Positions 38,401 through 47,500 are shown, numbered from the stretch's first letter. The stretch: 47,500 nt of DNA from Symbiodinium natans (GCA_905221605.1 CAJNDS010002433.1:177501-225000); one strand, 5' to 3'. Notes: generated by a model from the sequence alone, not told the origin. Numbers and translations: made by a program.

Positions 38401-40875
38401 ATTGTCGCCCCTTCCAAAGCTAAAGGCAAGCGCGCGGCCAACGTCATTTCTTCCCGGCTCAAAGTGAAGACGTCGGTTCGGTCTTTAGGGATGTGGCACA
38501 TATTCGCTAAGAAAAGTGGCTCCAGCCTTTTGAAGAGCCGCATTTCTAAGGCTCTGCATTCCCTCCACAGGATCAAACTTCTTCCTTTTACTGTTTCTCA
38601 GAAGTTCCGGTATGTACAAGCTCATGTGCACTCCAAGTGGGTCTTCGGCACTGAGGTTCAACCACCTTCGCTTAAACAGCTAAGGGATATTCGTAACGGG
38701 TTGCTAGGCGTTGCTTGGGGCAGCAGTAGACGTGTGCGCTCCCACTTTTGCTCTCTCCCTTTAGCGTTTGATGTTAAGTTAGATCCTCTTTTTGCGTGGG
38801 CTAAACATGTCTGTTTCAAACTTAGGGCTATGGGTAAAGTAAATCCCGCAAATCTTCTTCAAGTTCTAGGGTTGGCAGCAAAATGTAGCCAGGAACAGCT
38901 GAGAACGCGCAATGGCCTACCAGTTACAATCGCCATATTGTTTGATTCACTGCAATGGCAAACCGACAGTGAAGATTCCCGCTTGATTCACACTGCGAGT
39001 GGCATTTCTTTTGACCTTCTACACGGAAGTGATGGGTGGTTTGAAAGGATCCTGGCAGATGCTGTCGCGAACGTCTTGGTGCGCAGTGAGCATGAACGAC
39101 AAGACTTTGAAGGTGACCAAAAACATGCAGAACTTGATCTTGAAGCAACACAGATGCTTCTCAAATCTACGTTAGCGTCGGACAACTCCAAAGGGATCAT
39201 GGCGTCGTACTTCGCTTTCAAACGAGACTTCTCTTACTACCAGAAACAGATGGTTCGCGCTTTGCTTTCTGGTGGCCTATATCTGGCTCCCAGACTGTTC
39301 AAGGCTGCTTTTATCCGATACAACAATTGCCCTTTTTGTGAGTCACAAGAGTCTTTTGAGCACGTTGTCTATTGTTGTGACGCGTATAACGATGAGCGCA
39401 GGTTGATTGACGGTTTCCTTGAAAGTCAAAATCGCACATCGTTGTTTACTGGAGTGGCCTTCAAAGGTCCAGCTCGGTCCGAGCTTGAGGCGTCCCGAAA
39501 GGGTAAAGTTACAAGGCCGCATTTCTCTAGTAAGTGTTCTTGCGAAAGAGTCTTCACAGACGGTGCTTGTTCGGTAGGAGTCTTGAACTCGGCCGGCAGT
39601 GGTATATTTGCAACAGGCAAATTGAATCTTTCCGTTCCCCTTATCGGACATGACCACTCAGCACCTCGCGCAGAACTTTGGGCAGTCATACATGCCGTAG
39701 AAGCTACTGTTGGTGATGTTGAGGTTGCTTCTGACTGTTTGTATGTCATCAATACGGCTACGTACTTGCTTCGGCATGGCCGTGAGGGACTGCGACACCT
39801 AGACAACTTTGATCTCTGGTCAATTTTTTGTGATGTTTGCGAGTCGCGCCCAGGAAACATTTCCTTCCGCAAGGTCAAAGGCCATGCTAAATGGAGGGAT
39901 GTTGAACATGATGCGTTCTTGCAGCTTTGCAAAGAGGGCAATGACAATGCTGATAAGCTCGCGTGCAATGCGGCCCGCTGTGTGCTCCACCAACAAGCCA
40001 TTGCAGAGCACAACCTCATCAGTGGCACTGCCATGTCCGTTCAACTATACTGGGTTCTTGTTCTTTGTAAGCGCAATGCTTTTAGTGACTTCCAAGACCC
40101 CGATTGGGTGTCCAGTGCTATTGACAAGGAGTTGCCTGCAGGTATCGTCAAACGTTGTTCTTGTAGCTGCCAGCCGTCATTTCGAATCCGAGGCAAGACT
40201 CGTGTCTGCCAAGGATGTAAATCGAGTAGTGCGACGTATGGCGCTGAAGAGAATGCGTTTTATGAATGCATCTCCAAGAATGTCCAGGTCCCTGATGCTC
40301 TTCGAGCTATAGTTGCTACGCGGTATGCGTCATACCATTCCAAATTGTCTCAGCAATGGCATTTTTCCTGTATTTCTCTTCGCTCGTACTCTACCGTAAC
40401 CAAGGGACCCGGCAAAATCTCTCTCTCTGCAGCGCAAGCGCTTGTAGAGTATTTCAGTGAGCCTGTTTGGTACAGCACTAGTGTAAGACAGGAAGCTGTA
40501 ACCTGGGTGGAACTTACCATAGATTTCATCTCTAAATATGGCTGCATAGGAGGTTTTCTCGACGAAGGCAATTGTATGAGCAAGCTCTCTGCCGCTTTCC
40601 GTAGCGCAGTGCTCAAGTTGTTCAAAGAAAACCGTATTCCTGTGCAACGTTTCCAGAAACTGAAAAGACTTCTGGTTTTTTCAACTGCGAAAGTGGCTGG
40701 AGTCGGACTAGTCAAAAAGTGGCACGATGTCGACTTTCTCATTGCCACCTTATTCAACCTTCCTCACTGCCTACTTCAGCTGAGATGTAGTCCGAAACCA
40801 GCCAGAAGCAATGCTTACATGACGCTGTGGGAACCCATATTTCCGTTCAGAAACCCCCGGGAAAGTGATGCATGA
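35455..40875 (+). CDS. LINE-2 copy ORF2: endonuclease, reverse transcriptase, RNase H
   Basis: Uninterrupted frame. Residues are counted from 35476. APE endonuclease about 146-415: N151, QE at 181-182, GDWQEEP (D324), TRIDAV (D381), PGH (H407). RT: SGLDGW (717-722), CIPK (762-765), R-GIGL (776-780), LDRWKAFD (843-850, Asp 844), GAIQG (900-904), FIDD box (935-938). Zinc finger Cys1285, Cys1288, His1296, Cys1300. RNase H with all four acidic residues: D1362, E1400, D1420, D1493, plus His1470. Then a roughly 300-residue extension with CSCSC (1561-1565) and CQGC (1578-1581). The frame opens at 35455 but its first ATG is at 35941, inside the endonuclease, so translation must come from ORF1 by frameshift, reinitiation or a non-AUG start. 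Confidence 0.95.
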   Translation, partial: PLTASGILPNGSCKELSLISWFFAFCIYQLCSLAEHVKLKARYHRASRVGKRGLRADIKYHATCRSIKFASVALLLYFHQSAWCVPHSDAKITATASVVCNEFGGEYERTSFYGFYCRPLIAAGARVLSVFEYLCFPHQSFDCTLGFPGEGPSFGVINVTSLMKHASALSHIDQYLGDLGGVSLVFCQETRVNFAKSASLKNVLAKQGWDVLLGPQPEARRVNSGPQTVRQAFGGVACLYRRTSSVDGAVSQPPCQPCSVHNVAIPKHWNLLLDNCQFVWCCFEACAQGFYVFNTYLPTGKHHSSLRALIVAQVFEFLAEYKHQPVFVVGDWQEEPQCNSSAHAAFLTTDWHDVHLDRQVALQSAVQATFSRVGWGSTAIGKGRTRIDAVIANSMGSEILANIQNCYCCPFPGHAFIHVDLNPPVLNEKVTVLRPHPQWTLPPKPREQEDWDSRDLLCAPILLKYADQLAELSQVGNADSLLTEMLNTICGSSLPSTRGNLPKFEQVCRTKKIKAQITPSSQFHKALALSRELKHKAEAFRLRQTSSRCTSHEWLAQAAHVENKLRRVLLVLRLPTFVPHVSDVNAVHTFDSMCSSLERQIEVDDRLERNNTLNKWRRKLRDSNRANSSEVHRWLKNKQLRSPTLFVQDGQCVSGVGSMLDLVTDHLGKLYSTHSSLNVPDAIAHFTAKYDSIIQQLRFEFDLPEISHTELFKLVQKKSSEKASGLDGWTMKQLQALPPCAWKAVRLIYLVAEAYGVWPSAFKLVAVTCIPKDEGPPTPQNMRGIGLCSLVYNVWSSIRFRHCTPWMLQVCPKELYGGIATRNLDPSEQQLSLDKDMANMDGSCLIAVFLDRWKAFDMIVPEIALAVISQLGMDSRLAKAVLGFYRNQKKIFRIGKHYSSQVSTANGAIQGCAMSLLMTNAMYSVWAVMAKQVSPHVSLATFIDDAKFWAKEKDVAELGLLFQKSMEFDKDIGQFINEGKSTIVAPSKAKGKRAANVISSRLKVKTSVRSLGMWHIFAKKSGSSLLKSRISKALHSLHRIKLLPFTVSQKFRYVQAHVHSKWVFGTEVQPPSLKQLRDIRNGLLGVAWGSSRRVRSHFCSLPLAFDVKLDPLFAWAKHVCFKLRAMGKVNPANLLQVLGLAAKCSQEQLRTRNGLPVTIAILFDSLQWQTDSEDSRLIHTASGISFDLLHGSDGWFERILADAVANVLVRSEHERQDFEGDQKHAELDLEATQMLLKSTLASDNSKGIMASYFAFKRDFSYYQKQMVRALLSGGLYLAPRLFKAAFIRYNNCPFCESQESFEHVVYCCDAYNDERRLIDGFLESQNRTSLFTGVAFKGPARSELEASRKGKVTRPHFSSKCSCERVFTDGACSVGVLNSAGSGIFATGKLNLSVPLIGHDHSAPRAELWAVIHAVEATVGDVEVASDCLYVINTATYLLRHGREGLRHLDNFDLWSIFCDVCESRPGNISFRKVKGHAKWRDVEHDAFLQLCKEGNDNADKLACNAARCVLHQQAIAEHNLISGTAMSVQLYWVLVLCKRNAFSDFQDPDWVSSAIDKELPAGIVKRCSCSCQPSFRIRGKTRVCQGCKSSSATYGAEENAFYECISKNVQVPDALRAIVATRYASYHSKLSQQWHFSCISLRSYSTVTKGPGKISLSAAQALVEYFSEPVWYSTSVRQEAVTWVELTIDFISKYGCIGGFLDEGNCMSKLSAAFRSAVLKLFKENRIPVQRFQKLKRLLVFSTAKVAGVGLVKKWHDVDFLIATLFNLPHCLLQLRCSPKPARSNAYMTLWEPIFPFRNPRESDA

Positions 40876-40988
40876 TTCGCCACCGAAGAACTTAATTAAC
40901 TGACCTCGAGTTTTGAAAAGCTTTGCTCGTTGCTACTCGCAACATTGTTCTCGAAAGCCCCGTGGGGCTGAGAGTGACTTGGCTAAAA

Positions 40989-41006
40989 TAAGAAGGGTCC
41001 TGTGCC
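40989..41006. other. LINE target-site duplication, right
   Basis: Exact copy of 33402-33419. Confidence 0.95.
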
Positions 41007-41521
41007 GTTGGCGGGCCTGAAGCCCCAGATGCGCCGGTGCGCGTGGTCTCCAGGGAAGGGGTCTGCATGCATTCTTGGTCTGGCGGGGTCATGTCGACTC
41101 GATCAGCAAACTCACGCGTGCTTCCCAAAACCCCCCAAAACCCAAAACACCCTGATCCCCCAAAATCCCAAAACCCCGAAAACCCCAAAACCCCGAAAAC
41201 CCCAAAACCCCAAAACCCCAAAACCCCAAAGCCCCAAAACCCCAAAACCCCAAAACCCCAAAACCCCAAAACCCCAAAACCCCGAAACCCCGAAAACCCC
41301 AAAACCCCCAAAATGCCTCCAACCCCCTGAATCCCTAAACCCTAAACCCGAAACCCTAAACCCTAAACCCTGAACCGGCCATCTTCGGAGTACATTAAGG
41401 GACACCTGTTAGGGTTTAGGGCTTAGGGCTTAGGGTCTAGGGTTTAGGGTTTAGGGTTTAGGGTTTAGGGCTTGAGAGGGGCCCGGGTGTGACTCCCTTG
41501 ATCCAAAAAAAACCCACGAAG
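41007..41521. repeat. Possible exon then C-rich and G-rich arrays
   Basis: A GC-rich island at 41023-41110 after GCCTGAAG is exon-like in two frames (PQMRRCAWSPGKG, or PDAPVRVVSREGV), frame undecided. CCCCAAAA/CCCCGAAA units (41126-41320), CCCTAAA (41335-41370), and TTTAGGG (41412-41470) follow. Confidence 0.6.
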
Positions 41522-41569
41522 GCCGAGCGGAAGGGCGACGCGCTGCCGCTGAGCTCCCGCCACATCAAG
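41522..41569 (+). CDS. Second gene candidate exon
   Basis: Acceptor CCACGAAG, donor GTGCAT. 48 nt, phase 0 in and out, reads AERKGDALPLSSRHIK. A poly-C run follows. Confidence 0.5.
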
Positions 41570-42229
41570 GTGCATAAGATCCCCCCCCCCCAAAAGCGCT
41601 GAAGGGCACGAATCCTTAGGGTTTAGGGTTTAGGGTTTAGGGTTCAGGGTTTAGGGTTTAGGGTGCCACCAAAACCCTAAAAAGGCCCTAAACCTTCTAG
41701 GGTCTAGGGTTCGTTCAAGGCTCCTAGGGGCTGCTTTGGGCTTAGTTAGGGTTTTTAGGGGTTTAGGGTTTAGGGTTTAGGGTAGAGTAGCCCTGAACCC
41801 TATACCCGCAGTAGCACGCCATCAGCCCCAACCCCGACCCGATAGAGTTCCTCCAACGCCTCCTGGCACCTCAACCCCCTATAGATGGTAGTTTCCCTGG
41901 CCGCAAGCAGGGTCTAGGATTTAGGGTTAAGGGGTTTAGGGGTTTAGGGATTTAGGGTTGCGGCACTTAGGCCCCGAAACCCCAAAAACTCAAACCCTAA
42001 ACCCCACGTCAAACCCAAAGCCCTGAATCCTAAACCTTAACCTCCCCACACCCAACCCCCAAACCCCAAACCCCCTCAGAGTCCAATTAACCCACTGCGG
42101 CTTCTCCATCTCTCTTAATCAGAAACCCAAGCTTTACACCTGTCCCTAGAATCCCCAAACGCCCCAAACCCCCGCAACCCAACCCCCTCCCCCCCACAAC
42201 CCCGATTTGGGCTCCTTGGGACCCCAAAG
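41570..42229. repeat. Arrays and small islands
   Basis: Poly-C (41580-41592), TTTAGGG (41617-41666), mixed G-rich units (41690-41785), an exon-like island (41826-41887), G-rich units (41910-41960), C-rich units (41968-42080, 42150-42205). Confidence 0.7.
41826..41887 (+). CDS. Second gene candidate exon, proline-rich
   Basis: Acceptor GCCATCAG, donor GTAGTT. Reads PQPRPDRVPPTPPGTSTPYR in phase 0, or PNPDPIEFLQRLLAPQPPID in phase 2. The frame is not settled by neighbours. Confidence 0.4.
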
Positions 42230-42298
42230 CGCGATGAGGTACACGCGTCCGACCCCATGGAGTTGGATGTGCACGCCATGGAGCACGTTCCTGGCTCG
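42230..42298 (+). CDS. Second gene candidate exon, acidic
   Basis: Acceptor CCCCAAAG, donor GTTTAG. 69 nt, phase 0 in and out, reads RDEVHASDPMELDVHAMEHV then PGS. Followed directly by TTTAGGG units. Confidence 0.5.
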
Positions 42299-42897
42299 GT
42301 TTAGGGTTTCGGGTTTAGGGTGTAGGGTATAGGGTTTAGGGGTTGGGGTTTGGGGTTTAGAAAGGTTTGGGGTTTAGTGGTTTAGGGGTTTAGGGTTTAG
42401 GGTTGGGGTTTAGGGTTCAGGGTTCAGGGGTTTAGGGGTTGAGGGGTTTAGGGGTTAGGGGTTTTGGGGTTTAGGGGTTTAGGTCTTTTTTGGGGCCTAT
42501 GGAGTTTGGGGTTTAGGGCTTAAACCTTGGGTTTAGGGATTTGGGCTTGGGACTTGGGAAGGGATGGTGTACTCTTGGACCTGATGGGCGGTCTCCTAAA
42601 TTGATGGTCCCCTTTTTGGGAGCCCTTGTGAAAGGGTGCCGCATTAGAATGGGTTTAGGGTTTAGGGCTTAGGGTTTAAGGTTTAGGGTTTAGGGTTTAG
42701 GCGAATGGGAACTCAACAAGGGACCACAATGTAGGAAACTACCCATATGCATATGGGACATCGTGTTGTTTGCATGCACACATACCCCTAAGCCCAAAGC
42801 CCTAAACCCAAACCCTAAACCCTGAACCCTAAACCCTAAACCCTAAACCCTAAGCCCCAAGAACCCACGACAGCAATCGACCCAAAGACCGCCAGAG
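42299..42897. repeat. Intron-like: G-rich to C-rich arrays
   Basis: TTTAGGG with many GGGGTTTA variants (42299-42560), unique DNA, TTTAGGG (42651-42702), unique DNA, CCCTAAA (42783-42860). Confidence 0.8.
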
Positions 42898-42949
42898 GTG
42901 CTGGCGTCCTTCTGCTCCGAACACCAGCTGGAGCTCAACACCCAGCTGG
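42898..42949 (+). CDS. Second gene candidate exon
   Basis: Acceptor GCCAGAG, donor GTTGGT. Reads VLASFCSEHQLELNTQL in phase 0, out phase 1. Flanked upstream by C-rich and downstream by G-rich arrays. Confidence 0.45.
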
Positions 42950-43889
42950 GTTGGTGTTGTACTCCAGGGTTTAGGGTTTAGGGTTTAAGGGTTTAAGGGT
43001 TTAAGGGTTTAAGGGTTTAAGGGTTTAAGGGTTTAGGGTTTAGGTGGGTTTCGGCTTTCAGTGAAAGGAACATGTTTTGCTTGCATTGCTCTGGCGATTG
43101 CTATTACTACTAGTAGTGTGGCACAAAAAAATTAATTTCTTTGGCCTGGCTTCAAAATCTAGAAAAGCTACCCAAACCCCAAAAGTCCTAAACCTGTTCA
43201 TTAGGACCAGAATAGGCCCTGATTCCCTGTTTCTGAGGTTCCCTTACAAGCCCCTTTAAACCACATCTTTTTTCCTGGGTTCCTGTCGAGCATTAGCCCT
43301 AAACCCCTCAATCCTGTGTCACACTTGGGTCTACAGAGCATACCCAAACCCTTGAAAAGCCCCTAAAAAGCCCTCAGGGTCCCTTACCCTAAACCCAAAC
43401 CCCTCAACCCTCGACCCACAACCCTGGACCCTAAACCCTCAACCCTCAACCCTCAACCCTAAACCATAAACCCTCAACGCTCAACCCTCAACCCTCAACC
43501 CTAAACCCTAAACCCTAAATCCTAAACCCGATAAACCCTAACCCGTACGAAAAAGCCCTCAAAAAACCGAGGCCGGGTCCTGCCTCGGTGTTGCTGGGGG
43601 AGCTGGGCCTGGCAGGCTGACTTTTGGGATTTAGGGAGGGGTTTAGGGTTTAGGGTTTATAGGCTTTAGGGTTTAGGGTTTGGGGTTTAGGGTTTAGTAG
43701 GGTTTAGGGTTTAGGGTTTAGGGTTAAGGGTTTAGGGTTTAGGGTTTCGGGTTTAGGGTTTAGGGTTTAGGGTTTGGTTTAGGGTTTCTCATTCTCCGCG
43801 CACACCACTGTGTTGTGATGTGCGCCCAGGTTCACGCTCTCTCCCAACCCACCCGCCCAAATCTCAACTTTGACGGGTTTAGGGTTTTC
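42950..43889. repeat. Arrays, dispersed repeat copy and a small island
   Basis: AAGGGTTT units (42967-43044), unique DNA including a dispersed-repeat copy (43195-43290), C-rich degenerate array (43380-43545), an exon-like island (43572-43614, PGPASVLLGELGLA in one frame, GC donor), TTTAGGG (43635-43785). Confidence 0.7.
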
Positions 43890-45235
43890 TTTGGTTGTTG
43901 CGCTCTCACTTGTCTCGTTTTCTTTACATAGCTTCTCCCAATACTTTGCCGCTGTGTGCGGGAACGTTTGTCGTCGAAAGCCTGCCTTTGCGTGTTATCT
44001 CACGAAGAGAGTGGGGTAAACCCACACCCGGGGTCCCAAGTCCCGAGGCCCAGCTTCCTCCGAGGCCTTCTCGGGGGTAGAGAAGGCTTCGAGGGAAGCA
44101 GGGTAGCGGCGAAGGACCTGCTCAAAAGGAAATCGTGAAGCTTCGGATCCATCCTGTTTACTTTGGGTTTGTTCATGTTTTTGCAAAGCTTCCACGCGGG
44201 CTCCGTTCTCACAAGGGGTGGCGGGGTAGCGCAGAGGGACCCGTGGACAATGAAAACCGGAATTGAAACTCCCTTGCTTCCGTCCTCAGTTTTGCTTCTC
44301 TCACTCTGCACATCATGGAAAGCCACTGGCTCTCGATGTTTGGATGAGTTTCTTGCTCGCGCAGTGAGTGCTCAAGAGCAAAAAGCCACCTAGCCAACCC
44401 CCGCGCAAAGAACAAAAAACATGCGCGGAGCCCAGCTGCGGCTGTGCCAAGTGCCACACCAAGACAGGGCACTTCTCGTGACACAAGACTGCCGACTTGC
44501 CATTGGCAGGGCTCCAGCCAAAGTCCTCCTGGGAATGCTCGGCCCGCAGCCCAAAGGAGGGATTCATGAAAGACAACTTTGTGGCGAGCTAGCCATCGAA
44601 AGGTTTGCTCGTGGCCGCTCTCGCTGCGCAGAACGACACGGCAGGCATGTGATCAAAGAGGTCATAGTCGCCCGAAAGAGAGGCCTAGCAGAAAGAAGAG
44701 AGGAGAATGTGCGATTAGGCGCAGACTTCCTGGACGCGCCCGGAGGTAGGCTCGCACTTCGCAGACTCGCGCGCGCGTGCGCACACCTCGAATGATCAGC
44801 CCAATCGAGGCGTGGGGGAGCCAGACGAGCTCGTGGCCGAGACATCTGCGGAGCTGGGTGCAGGCCTGTGCTTGTGTGTCCACAAACAAAAGGAGGCCGT
44901 GATCAACCTCATAGAACAAGCGGGCGGAGAAAACAAGAGAGGAGGGCGCACGAACAGGTGCGGACGTCCCAGCAGTCCCTGAAGCCGGGCCAGGTCCACT
45001 TCGCTGAGATCGCTGCGAGCCACCGCCAGATATCTTATTCGCAGTCTCGCTTATCATCTCAAGCGGTCAGGCAGCGCCGCAGAGGCCGTCGCCGCCACAG
45101 GCCGGGATTGCGACGGGTTGCTGCGCTTGCAAGCTAGTTCAGGGTCGCCACCGCTCCCGGACGACCCCGAAGAACCAGGTGCCCTTTGTGGCTCACCAAG
45201 CAGCCCTTTCTGATCATCTCACCCTGCGAGGCCTG
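43890..45235. other. 1.3-kb unique region without arrays
   Basis: The longest non-repetitive stretch outside the LINEs. Many overlapping open frames on both strands, none clearly real. It may hold further exons (see 44411-44477). One protein-like stretch begins near 44797 (PNRGVGEPDELVAETSAELG). No RNA gene is recognised. Confidence 0.5.
44411..44477 (+). CDS. Possible exon encoding a Cys/His cluster
   Basis: Acceptor GCGCAAAG, donor GTGACA. Reads QKTCAEPSCGCAKCHTKTGH then F. The spacing C-x4-C-x-C-x2-C-x5-H suggests a zinc-binding site. Tentative. Confidence 0.4.
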
Positions 45236-45895
45236 GACCCTAAAGGCCAGAATCCTAAATCCTAAACCCTAAAGGCCCTGAATCCTAGCCCTAAAGGCCC
45301 TGAACCCTAAATCCTAAACCCTGAAAACCCTGAACCCTAAATCCTAAACCCTAAAGGCCCTGAATCCTAAATCCTAAAGCCTACAGGCCCTGAACCCTAA
45401 ATCCTAAAGGCCCTGAATCCTAAACCCTAAAGACCCTGCATCCTAACCTCTACAGGCCCTGAATCCTAAACCCTAAAGGCCCTGAATCCTAAATCCTAAA
45501 CCCTAAAGGCCCTGAATCCTAAATCCTAAACCCTAAAGGCCCGAATCCTAAATTCCTAAATCCTAAAGGCCATGAATCCTAAACCCTCAGACCTCTGAAC
45601 CCTAAATCCTAAACCCTAAAGGCCCTGAATCCTAAACCCTAAAGGCCCTGAATCCTAAACCCTAAAGGCCCTGAATCCTAAACCCTAAAGGCCTTGAATC
45701 CTAAACCCTAAAGGCCCTGAATCCTAAACCCTCAAGGCCTTGAATCCGAAATCCTAAACCCTCAAGGCCCTGAATCCGAAATCCTAAACCCTCAAGGCCC
45801 TGAATCCTAAACCCTAAAGCCCTGAATCCTAAACCCTAAAGGCCGAGAATCCTAAACCCTAGAATCCTAAACCCTAAACCCAAAAATCCTAAAGG
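45236..45895. repeat. Minisatellite of about 22 bp built on CCCTAAA
   Basis: Roughly 30 units of CCCTGAATCCTAAACCCTAA plus AGG, with single-base variants and occasional half units. One strand orientation throughout. Confidence 0.93.
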
Positions 45896-46307
45896 ACGCA
45901 TCGACTTAACTTAAAACCCGAAGGTTTAGGGTTATTCTCTTTGGGGCCAGACTGACGCTGGCACGCGGGTTCGACCCTTCTATGCGTGGGCCGCGCTCAC
46001 CGAGAGTACTGGCCCCGAGCCCTCGCCAGGCTTCGCTTGACGGCTCGGGCTCGTCCGCGGGCTGTCGCCACGCGGTATCGCTCGCTGCTGCTTATCGCAG
46101 CGCCCGCAGCTTGCTCCAGTTTAGGGTTTAGGGTTCTTGGGCTTAGGGTTCTAGGGTTTAGGGGTACCAAATTGGCGTCCTTATTATCAACGAGACCTAT
46201 CTTTTGGGGGTCTGTATTAGGAGTCCCTTATTTTTGTAAACTCCCATCTAAGGAGGGGTTTAGGGTTTAGGTTTCAAGGGTGTAGGGTTTACGGTGTAGG
46301 GTTCAGG
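45896..46307. other. GC-rich island and short arrays
   Basis: GC-rich island 45945-46120, open in more than one frame and ending CTCCAG before TTTAGGG. Coding status unclear. 46190-46250 resembles 17195-17262. Confidence 0.5.
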
Positions 46308-46514
46308 GTTTTAGGGTTTAGGGCTTTAGGGCTTTAGGGCTTTAGGGTTTAGGGCTTTAGGGCTTTAGGGCTTTAGGGCTTTAGGGCTTTAGGGCTTTAG
46401 GGCTTTAGGGCTTTAGGGCTTTAGGACTTTAGGGCTGTAGGGCTTTAGGGCTTTAGGGCTTTAGGTCTCTAGGGCTGTAGGGCTTTAGGGCTTTAGGGCT
46501 TTAGGGCTTTAGGG
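46308..46514. repeat. 9-bp TTTAGGGCT minisatellite
   Basis: About 22 units of GCTTTAGGG with occasional ACT, GTA or TCT changes. Evidently derived from TTTAGGG. Confidence 0.95.
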
Positions 46515-46875
46515 CGCTGCTAATTCATGGCAACTTCTGCGGAGTGTGATGTAAATCGAAGCAACTATTTTTTTTGGGCAACAAAGGCGTTCCAGAGAGA
46601 GCCAGGTGAACAAGAATGCTACAACGTTCATCGGGCGGGGTGGCAGAGTGCGAAAAGGTGTGCAAGTTGGTGTGAAGACATCGGTGCCGTGCTTCTGCGT
46701 TCGCGCAGCAATAGGTTGACAAAGCTAATTCGCACACCAATGGCAAGTATGTTCCGGCGGGCCAGCGAAAGAAGACAGCCGAATGCAATCTCTAAAGCGA
46801 CTGCTGACTGAGTGTTGACCGTTACTGGTCGCTTCTTACTGCTCAAGTTGGTTCAGCCAACGCGGGAGAGGTTCT
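46515..46875 (+). other. Unique island with a small ORF
   Basis: ATG at 46527 opens 94 codons to 46811. Composition and codon use do not clearly support coding, and two overlapping minus-strand frames of similar size exist. Not called as a gene. Confidence 0.35.
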
Positions 46876-47500
46876 AGGGTTTAGGGTTTAGGGTTCTAGG
46901 GTTTAGGGTTGAGGCTCACGTACAAGGTTGAGGTTTCAGGGCCTAGGGCGATTGACTGATGTTCTCTTGTAGGCGTGAGGCTGCGTTTTGTTGAGTTGAA
47001 CCCAAGGGAAAATAGAGTTTCTCATGCGGATTAAGCGTGATTCTCTTGATTGTGTGGGCCCTTATTCTTTATTCTTTCTCAATAATGTGAAGGGGAAAAA
47101 CCCAGAGCAAGCCCTTATTCCTCTGTTCTGGGGTCGGGTTCCCTTCCAAGCCCCCAAACCAAACAAGGGTACCCTTTGTATTGCTGGGTTGCTCTTGGGC
47201 CTCCTCAAAAACCCTAAGCCCTAACCCTAGGTTACTTTTGGGTCGTGGGTTTAACTTGGGTGTAGGTTGGGTCTTAGAAGGGTTTTGGGTTTAGGGTTTA
47301 GGGTGTAGGGCTGGAGGCTGCAGGGTTTTGTGGCTTCCTGGGTTCAGGCCGTTTAACGTTTTGGGGTTCGGGCCTCTTGCGGAGCAGCAGCCGCGAGCTA
47401 CCCATAGCAATGCCGCTCCATGAAAACCCGCAATGAGGTAAGTGTACCTAAACCTTAGGGTTTAGGGTGTAGGGTTTAGTTTAGGGTGTAGGGTTTTCAA
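46876..47500. repeat. Degenerate arrays and dispersed repeat copy
   Basis: TTTAGGG variants (46873-46910, 47283-47320, 47455-47500). A third copy of the dispersed family at about 47095-47205. A GAG/GTAAGT at 47436-47444 is a textbook 5' splice site at the end of a unique island, but the island's frames carry stops near its end, so no exon is called. Confidence 0.65.

Larger units (their letters stand above)
33420..40988 (+). mobile_element. Apparently complete LINE (EN-RT-RNase H class), 7.57 kb
   Basis: Bounded by an exact 18-bp direct repeat. Contains a 5' UTR (33420-33509), ORF1 in two overlapping frames, ORF2 of about 1800 codons and a 3' UTR (40876-40988) ending TGGCTAAAA, with no long poly-A tail. 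The exact duplication shows a fairly recent insertion. ORF2 is uninterrupted, so the copy may be active or recently so. It lies in sense orientation within a probable intron of the second gene. Confidence 0.93.

Noticed and set aside
45965-45985. tRNA T-arm-like GGGTTCGACCC
   Set aside because: No acceptor or anticodon stem can be built around it.
46527-46811. 94-codon ATG-initiated ORF as a gene
   Set aside because: Overlapping open frames on the other strand and no recognised motif; kept only as a note.

Overview
The window reads as nuclear DNA of a dinoflagellate-like eukaryote. The evidence is a mass of TTTAGGG/CCCTAAA (plant/alveolate-type telomere) repeats lying inside the sequence in both orientations, very short GC-rich exons, introns with GT, GC and probably GA donors and AG acceptors (mixed donors are characteristic of dinoflagellates), and non-LTR retrotransposons. 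It is not a chromosome end: the arrays switch orientation dozens of times and are interrupted by short unique islands. The species cannot be named from sequence alone.

The main result is that many of the islands of about 30-110 bp between telomere-like arrays are exons. From about 0.3 to 22.6 kb they read in order on the + strand as one gene for a membrane RBR (RING1-IBR-RING2) E3 ubiquitin ligase: RING1 (2.6-4.9 kb), linker (5.3-9.7 kb), IBR (10.9-13.1 kb), RING2 with its catalytic Cys (16.15-16.95 kb), a post-RING2 segment (17.9-18.7 kb), transmembrane segments (19.2-21.6 kb) and a Cys-rich tail ending in TAG at 22614. Splice phases close across almost all junctions. The introns are made largely of telomere-like repeats: usually G-rich (TTTAGGG) just after a donor and C-rich (CCCTAAA) just before an acceptor, so each intron is bounded by complementary arrays.

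These introns host other elements: a 300-bp TA-flanked MITE (4326-4625), a 5'-truncated, frameshifted LINE (about 5396-9145) with a CCTTA tail, palindromic MITE relics, and a 13.5-15.2 kb block of tandem repeats bracketed by direct repeats that share a hairpin.

From 22.6 to about 44.5 kb a second series of exon-like islands on the + strand (phase-compatible in part, acidic in the middle) suggests another split gene that I do not recognise. It is interrupted by (TAG)n microsatellites surrounding a 1.56-kb segment with terminal inverted repeats and a CCHC zinc-knuckle ORF, and by an apparently complete 7.57-kb LINE (33420-40988) with an exact 18-bp target-site duplication, ORF1, and ORF2 with APE endonuclease, reverse transcriptase, zinc finger, RNase H and a novel-looking Cys-rich C-terminus. 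The last 3 kb are minisatellites derived from telomere-like units and small unique islands.

Exon boundaries were worked out by eye from reading frame, splice dinucleotides and family motifs. The RBR core is firm. The N-terminal exons, exon 21 and the second gene are tentative.
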